NCBI GenBank assembly: GCA_021838065.1
Contig: JAKCEJ010000082.1
Location: 1-10,035, forward strand
Direction of reading: 5' to 3'
Origin: Pseudomonadota bacterium
Lineage (GTDB): Bacteria; Pseudomonadota; Gammaproteobacteria; Steroidobacterales; Steroidobacteraceae
Length of the DNA: 10,035 nt
Shown: positions 6,178 to 10,035 of the stretch, piece by piece
Layout of the letters: the number at the start of each line of letters is the position of its first letter
How positions within the stretch are numbered: position 1 is the first letter of the stretch
The notes under the pieces: model-generated
Seen by the model: the letters and a program-made list of their open reading frames with translations, nothing else
Told to the model about the DNA's origin: nothing
Databases searched by the model: none
Translations under genes and position numbers: made by a program

Positions 6178-6492
6178 ATGGCGCTGCTGCGAGTGATCGA
6201 CCGCGACGGTACGGAGCACGAGGTCGAGGGGAGCGTGGGATTGAAGGTCATGGAGACGCTGCGGGACCTCGATTACGGCGTCGCGGCCATCTGCGGCGGG
6301 ATGTGTTCCTGTGCCACCTGCCATGTGTACGTCGACCCCGACTGGCTCGAGCGGCTGCCGGAGCCGATGTCCGATGAGCGTGAGTTGCTGACCGAACTGT
6401 CCCATTATCAGGACAATTCGCGCCTGTCGTGCCAGATCGAGTTCACGGCCGAGCTCGACGGACTGCGCGTCACCATCGCGCCGGACGAGTGA
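6178..6492 (+). CDS. 2Fe-2S ferredoxin, putidaredoxin/adrenodoxin type
   Basis: This is a soluble electron carrier of 104 residues. The cluster ligands are clear: Cys39, Cys45 and Cys48 in CGGMCSCATCHVYV (Cys-x5-Cys-x2-Cys) and Cys85 in RLSCQIEF. This is the vertebrate-type spacing found in putidaredoxin, and the length is nearly the same. DWLERLPEPMSDERELL and the RLSCQ segment also match the family. Members pass electrons from a ferredoxin reductase to cytochrome P450s or other oxygenases, or serve in iron-sulfur assembly; no partner is in the window. An additional Cys43 lies inside the cluster loop. The downstream RraB-like gene follows after 36 bp on the same strand and may share its transcript. 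The start is supported by AAGAGG six bases upstream. Confidence 0.93.
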   Translation: MALLRVIDRDGTEHEVEGSVGLKVMETLRDLDYGVAAICGGMCSCATCHVYVDPDWLERLPEPMSDERELLTELSHYQDNSRLSCQIEFTAELDGLRVTIAPDE

Positions 6493-6528
6493 GCCGGGCG
6501 ATGGAGATCACTGACGCGGGGGTGCGCT

Positions 6529-6939
6529 GTGCTTGAGACGATCATCGGGCTGGCCGTCGGCGGGCTTCTCATCCTGTTCCTGCTCTATACGCGCGTGCGC
6601 CGCGCGATCCGTCAGGAGCGCCTCGCGCACCACGACAGCTGGGATGAGATGATGATCAAGCGGCTGCGCTCGGAGGGCTACCACCCCTTCAACGAGTACC
6701 GGATCGATTTCTTTCTCGGACTGCCCGACCTGGCCTCCTGTGAGGCGGTGCGGGCGCAGCTAGAGCCGGAGGGCTTCGCGATCGACATCAAGCCGATCGA
6801 GGAGCAGAGCGATCTGCCCTACAGCCTGCACGCCTCGAAGCTGATGCAGCTGATCGTGCCCGATATCCAGGCATTGAGCCGCCGCATGAGCGCGCTCGCC
6901 GCGCAGTACCACGGCCGCTACGATCACTGGGCCGCTTAG
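6529..6939 (+). CDS. Membrane-anchored RraB-like protein (ribonuclease E inhibitor family)
   Basis: The 136-residue protein has a single N-terminal hydrophobic helix (about 4-20) followed by a basic stretch (RVRRAIRQER, 22-31), which predicts a membrane anchor with the rest in the cytosol. The soluble part has DSWDEMMIKRLRSEG (36-50), RIDFFLGLPD (58-67), FAIDIK, and a C-terminus ending AQYHGRYDHWAA. The Tyr-Asp-x-Trp ending and the layout of a helix, then a strand with DFF, then a final YDGW-like motif recall RraB, which binds RNase E and alters mRNA decay in E. coli. E. coli RraB has no membrane helix. The start is a GTG with a GGGGGTG purine stretch just upstream; no in-frame ATG precedes it. 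Family assignment is from motif memory and is moderately sure; inhibition of RNase E here is inference. Confidence 0.7.
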   Translation: MLETIIGLAVGGLLILFLLYTRVRRAIRQERLAHHDSWDEMMIKRLRSEGYHPFNEYRIDFFLGLPDLASCEAVRAQLEPEGFAIDIKPIEEQSDLPYSLHASKLMQLIVPDIQALSRRMSALAAQYHGRYDHWAA

Positions 6940-6952
6940 CGCGCTCGCGCGC
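6939..6952. terminator. Small hairpin between convergent stops (weak terminator candidate)
   Basis: GCGCG (6939-6943) and CGCGC (6948-6952) form a 5-bp stem with a CTCG loop in the 19-bp gap between the RraB-like and gpmA stop codons. No T-tract flanks it on either strand, so it would be at best a weak or Rho-assisted terminator for both genes. Confidence 0.2.
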
Positions 6953-6958
6953 GCCGGG

Positions 6959-7711
6959 TCATTTCTTCTTCTGCGCCTGCCGCTTGACGGCCTCCGCCGC
7001 CGCGGCGACCGCCTCGGGATCTCCGAGATAGCGGCTGTTGAGCGGCTTTAACTGCGGGTCGAGCTCGTATAGCAGCGGCACGCCGGTCGGGATGTTGAGC
7101 TCGACGATGTCGCTCTCGGACATCTCGTCGAGCATTTTGACCATGGCGCGCAGGCTGTTGCCGTGGGCCACCACCAGCACGTTGCGTCCGGCGCGCAGCT
7201 CCGGAGCGAGGCGTGCATTCCACAGCGGCAGCACGCGCCCGAGGGTGTCCTTCAACGACTCCGCCGAGGGGATCTCGGCGGCCGGCACGCCGGCGTAGCG
7301 CGCATCGAAGCGCGGGTGGCGCGGATCCTCGGTGTCGAGCGGCGGCGGCGGCACATCGTAGCTGCGGCGCCAGATCTTGACCTGGGCCTCGCCGTGACGC
7401 TCCACGGTCTGGGCCTTGTCCAGACCCTGGAGCGCGCCGTAATGACGCTCATTCAGCCGCCAGGAACGCTCGACGGGGACCCACATGCGGTCCATTTCAT
7501 CGAGCATGATCCACAGCGTGCGAATGGCCCGCTTCAGCACCGAGGTGAACGCCACGTCCACCATGAGCTTCTCCTCGAGGAGCTGGCGGCCGGCCTGCAG
7601 CGCCTCCTCCCGGCCCGCCTCGGTCAGATCGATGTCGGTCCAGCCGGTGAACAGATTCTCCAGATTCCAGAGGCTCTGTCCGTGGCGGACGAGAATCAGC
7701 TTTCCGGGCAT
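6959..7711 (-). CDS. gpmA: 2,3-bisphosphoglycerate-dependent phosphoglycerate mutase
   Basis: This cytosolic enzyme of glycolysis and gluconeogenesis interconverts 3-phosphoglycerate and 2-phosphoglycerate through a phosphohistidine. It has 250 residues, the same as E. coli GpmA. The catalytic His10 lies in LVRHGQS, and FTGWTDIDLTEAG (21-33), TSVLKRAIRTLW (56-67), Glu88 in LNERHYGALQG and His183 in VVAHGNSLRA are all present. IPTGVPLLYEL near the end is also typical. The tail is Ala- and Lys-rich (KRQAQKKK). The frame stays open far upstream, but the ATG at 7711 is fixed by family alignment (MPGKLILVRHG) and by GAGAGG 7 bases before it. It is transcribed in the same direction as the glutamate dehydrogenase, 121 bp downstream, and converges on the RraB-like gene with 19 bp between the stops. 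Confidence 0.97.
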   Translation of the reverse strand: MPGKLILVRHGQSLWNLENLFTGWTDIDLTEAGREEALQAGRQLLEEKLMVDVAFTSVLKRAIRTLWIMLDEMDRMWVPVERSWRLNERHYGALQGLDKAQTVERHGEAQVKIWRRSYDVPPPPLDTEDPRHPRFDARYAGVPAAEIPSAESLKDTLGRVLPLWNARLAPELRAGRNVLVVAHGNSLRAMVKMLDEMSESDIVELNIPTGVPLLYELDPQLKPLNSRYLGDPEAVAAAAEAVKRQAQKKK

Positions 7712-7718
7712 GCGCGTA

Positions 7719-7724
7719 CCTCTC
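7719..7724 (-). promoter_or_regulatory. Ribosome binding site of gpmA
   Basis: The reverse strand reads GAGAGG, 7 bases before the ATG at 7711. It decides the start against the much longer open frame that continues upstream into the glutamate dehydrogenase gene. Confidence 0.6.
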
Positions 7725-7804
7725 GTGCGCGAACGTCCCGCGGATCGTCGCAGGCGAGAACGGCTGCAGCGGTCGCGCGGCGTGCGCTGTGGCGTGGATG
7801 TTCG

Positions 7805-7810
7805 AGTATA
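7805..7810 (-). promoter_or_regulatory. Possible -10 box of a gpmA promoter
   Basis: The reverse strand reads TATACT in the gap between the glutamate dehydrogenase stop and gpmA. It would give a 5' leader of roughly 90 bases. No convincing -35 is seen, and gpmA could also be read through from the upstream gene. Confidence 0.35.
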
Positions 7811-7832
7811 GCCGAGGGCGAGCCGCCGGCCG

Positions 7833-10035
7833 CTATTCGGACAGCTTGCGCAGCGCCTCAACGCCCACCGTGAGCGTTGCGAAATCCGCCGCGCCCGCCG
7901 TGCGCATCTCCGCGAGCGTGCGCTGCCAGTGCGCGAGCTTGCGCCCCTCGGCCTGCTGCCAGGCGGCGACACGCTCGGCAGCGGTGCCGCGTCTCGAGCC
8001 GTCGAGCACGCGCTCGGCGAGCGCCCGGTGGATGCGCATCGCCGCATCGCGCACGCCCGTGCGCGCGGTGGCTTGCCAGGGACCGTCGACCAGGAGCTGA
8101 TCGATCTGCCGGCGCAGCCAGTCGAGCCCCGTGCGGGCGCCGACCTCGAAGTACACGCGCGCCGCCTCGGCCACCGGGGTGCGGTGCGCGGCGGCGATTT
8201 CGATGATGTCGAGCGATGCGTTGTGCGCCTCGAGGCTCGCCACGCGGCCGGCCAGCGCGCTAGGCAGCCCCTCCTTGACGAGTTGGTCGTGCGCGGCCTC
8301 GAAATGCTCGCGCCACGCGCCGCACAGCAGCTGCGCGGTCTTCGTGCCGATCTCGTGCACGCCGGCGCGGAACTCCATGACCGCGGCATCGACCTTCAGC
8401 GCCGGCCGGCGCGAGAGCAGCCAGTAGGTCGCATGGCGCACCAGGCGGCTGGTCTCGAATGCGGCCGCGTACTGGATCTTCGCCGGGGCGCGGTTATCGA
8501 GGGTCTCGATGTCCTCCCACAGATCGCGCACCTGGAAAATCTCGCGCGCCGCCGTGAACGCGCGGGCAATCTGCGCCGGCTCGGCGCCGGTGTCCTCCTG
8601 CGTGCGCAGCACGAACGTCGGGCCCATGCGGTTGATCAGGCTGTTCGTCGTGGCGGTGGCGATGATTTCCCGTCGCAGCCGGTGCCGCTCAATGGCGCGT
8701 GCGAAGCGCGTGCGGACCGGAGCGGGAAAGTAGCGCTCGAGCTCGTTGGACAGGTACGGATCCTCCGGCACGTCCGAATCGAGCAGGTGATTGTTGAGCC
8801 AGATCTTGCTGTAGGAGAGCAGGATCGACAGCTCCGGCCGCGTGAGCCCCGCACCGCTCTTGCGCCGCTCGCCGATCTCCTCATCGCTTGGCAGGAACTC
8901 GAGCGCGCGGTTGAGGCCGCCGGAGCGCTCGAGCAGGCGGATCAGATGCTGGTACTCGCTGAGGCGCGCTTTGGCCTGCTGCTCGAGCGTGCTGATGGCC
9001 TCGCTCTGCAGATAATTGTTGCGCAGCACCAGGGTGCAGACCTCCTCGGACATGCGCGCGAGCAAGCGGTTGCGCTCGGCGAGGGTGAGCTTGCCGGAGT
9101 GCACCAGGGGATTGAGCAGGATCTTCAGGTTGACCTCCACGTCCGAGGTGTTGACCCCCGCGGAGTTGTCAATGAAGTCGGTGTTGAGCCGCCCGCCGCC
9201 GCGCGCGTACTCGATGCGCCCGCGCTGGGTAAAGCCGAGATTGCCGCCTTCGCCGACCACCTTGGCGCGCACCTCGTTGCCGTTGAGGCGCAGCGCATCG
9301 TTGGTCCGGTCGCCGACCTCGGCGTTCGTCTCCCGGCTGGACTTGATGTAGGTGCCGATGCCGCCGTTCCAGAGCAGATCGACCGGCAGCGCGAGGATCG
9401 CGCGAATGACTTCGAACGGTGTGGCGCTCGCGCTTTCCAGGCCGAGCATGGTCCGCGCCTGGGGCGAGAGTGCGATCGACTTCGCGGTGCGCGCAAAGAC
9501 CCCGCCGCCGGCGGAGATGCACTTGCGGTCGAAATCGTCCCAGCTCGAGCGCGGCAGGGCGAACAGGCGCTGCCGCTCGGCGAAGCTCGCCGCGGCGTCG
9601 GGCTTGGGGTCGAGGAAGATGTGCCGGTGGTCGAACGCCGCCTGCAGCAGAATGTGCCGCGACAGCAGCATGCCGTTGCCGAAGACATCCCCCGACATGT
9701 CGCCGATGCCGACGACCGTGAAATTCTCCTTCTGAATGTCGACGCCGAGCTCGCGGAAATGGCGCTTGACGCACTCCCAGCCGCCGCGCGCGGTGATGCC
9801 GAGGCCCTTGTGGTCGTAGCCGGCCGAGCCGCCGGAGGCGAACGCATCGCCGAGCCAGAATCCGTACTCCGCGGCGATGGCATTGGCCGTGTCGGAGAAG
9901 GTCGCGGTGCCCTTGTCGGCGGCGACCACCAGATACGGATCGTCGCCGTCGCGGCGCACGACCTGCGGCGGCGGCTCGATCTTTCCCGCCACGATGTTGT
10001 CGGTCAGGTCGAGCAGCCCCTTGATGAAGGTCCGG
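7833..10035 (-). CDS. gdhB: NAD-specific glutamate dehydrogenase, large type, C-terminal part
   Basis: The visible 733 residues are the C-terminal portion of the roughly 1600-residue NAD-glutamate dehydrogenase (GdhB in Pseudomonas). The enzyme deaminates glutamate to 2-oxoglutarate and ammonium with reduction of NAD+. Numbering from the first full codon, conserved blocks are RTFIKGLLDLTDNI (1-14), VVRRDGDDPYLVVAADKGTA (25-44), FWLGDAFASGGSAGYDHK (59-76), the dinucleotide-binding loop GIGDMSGDVFGNGM (109-122), and further on LWNGGIGTYIKSS, GEGGNLGFTQ and NTDFIDNSAGVNTSDVEVN. The helical C-terminal domain ends in VEALRKLSE with a TAG at 7833-7835. An apparent start at 9992 is an internal GTG; the frame continues to the window edge, so the true start lies outside. 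No frameshift or lost motif is seen. gpmA follows on the same strand. Allosteric control by amino acids is known for some relatives and is not visible here. Confidence 0.96.
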   Translation of the reverse strand, partial: RTFIKGLLDLTDNIVAGKIEPPPQVVRRDGDDPYLVVAADKGTATFSDTANAIAAEYGFWLGDAFASGGSAGYDHKGLGITARGGWECVKRHFRELGVDIQKENFTVVGIGDMSGDVFGNGMLLSRHILLQAAFDHRHIFLDPKPDAAASFAERQRLFALPRSSWDDFDRKCISAGGGVFARTAKSIALSPQARTMLGLESASATPFEVIRAILALPVDLLWNGGIGTYIKSSRETNAEVGDRTNDALRLNGNEVRAKVVGEGGNLGFTQRGRIEYARGGGRLNTDFIDNSAGVNTSDVEVNLKILLNPLVHSGKLTLAERNRLLARMSEEVCTLVLRNNYLQSEAISTLEQQAKARLSEYQHLIRLLERSGGLNRALEFLPSDEEIGERRKSGAGLTRPELSILLSYSKIWLNNHLLDSDVPEDPYLSNELERYFPAPVRTRFARAIERHRLRREIIATATTNSLINRMGPTFVLRTQEDTGAEPAQIARAFTAAREIFQVRDLWEDIETLDNRAPAKIQYAAAFETSRLVRHATYWLLSRRPALKVDAAVMEFRAGVHEIGTKTAQLLCGAWREHFEAAHDQLVKEGLPSALAGRVASLEAHNASLDIIEIAAAHRTPVAEAARVYFEVGARTGLDWLRRQIDQLLVDGPWQATARTGVRDAAMRIHRALAERVLDGSRRGTAAERVAAWQQAEGRKLAHWQRTLAEMRTAGAADFATLTVGVEALRKLSE

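Noticed and set aside
7712..8389. Upstream extension of the gpmA frame by about 226 codons, which would look like a fusion protein
   Set aside because: The extension overlaps the glutamate dehydrogenase gene in another frame and is Arg/Ser-rich. GpmA family length and the GAGAGG site both support the ATG at 7711.
9990..9992. Apparent glutamate dehydrogenase start
   Set aside because: The codon is an internal GTG. The frame continues upstream to the window edge with family-like sequence (RTFIKGLLDLTDNI), so the gene is simply cut by the window.
1..10035. Search for a CRISPR array, insertion sequence, toxin-antitoxin pair, phage genes or defence cluster
   Set aside because: No regularly spaced repeats, terminal inverted repeats, transposase, recombinase or nuclease motifs were seen. 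The genes present fit ordinary chromosome.

Overview
The window is a high-GC (by eye about two thirds G+C), densely coded piece of chromosome, most likely from a gammaproteobacterium. The evidence is a proteobacterial tRNA-Arg(UCG) with encoded CCA, a cofactor-dependent GpmA close to the Escherichia coli length, a large-type NAD-glutamate dehydrogenase of the Pseudomonas GdhB kind, a small RraB-like protein and a ModF-like double ATPase. The family mix would fit the Xanthomonadales, Nevskiales or Steroidobacterales, but I cannot place it further. I see no transposase, integrase, phage gene, CRISPR array or pseudogene, and base composition is even throughout. It reads as ordinary housekeeping and accessory chromosome, not as an island.

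Layout. 1-130 (-): start of a secreted small protein, cut by the window edge. 131-385: GC-rich gap with a possible promoter on each side. 386-462 (+): tRNA-Arg(UCG). 465-1445 (-): phosphate acetyl/butyryltransferase-family protein. It is coupled by an ATGA overlap to the gene upstream of it, 1442-3244 (-), an ArnT-like membrane glycosyltransferase. 3312-4871 (+): tandem ATPase protein of ModF/PhrA type, divergent from the glycosyltransferase. 4822-5727 (-): PhzF-family isomerase-like protein whose end overlaps the ATPase gene by 50 bp. 5811-6071 (+): small YkoF-like (thiamine/HMP-binding fold) protein. 6178-6492 (+): putidaredoxin-type 2Fe-2S ferredoxin. 6529-6939 (+): membrane-anchored RraB-like protein. 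6959-7711 (-): gpmA. 7833-10035 (-): C-terminal 733 residues of NAD-glutamate dehydrogenase.

Working together. The only clear co-transcribed pair is the glycosyltransferase and the acyltransferase. The ferredoxin and RraB-like genes lie 36 bp apart and may share a transcript. gpmA lies downstream of the glutamate dehydrogenase on the same strand, but has its own ribosome binding site and a possible promoter in the 121-bp gap. Glycolysis/gluconeogenesis (GpmA) and glutamate catabolism to 2-oxoglutarate (GDH) are both central metabolism. The remaining genes do not form a recognisable pathway.

I did not find a convincing new system. The observations most worth checking are the substituted active-site positions in the PhzF-family protein, the membrane anchor on the RraB-like domain, the orphan acyltransferase coupled to a lipid-sugar transferase, and a TAGAAT hexamer recurring in the intergenic gaps.
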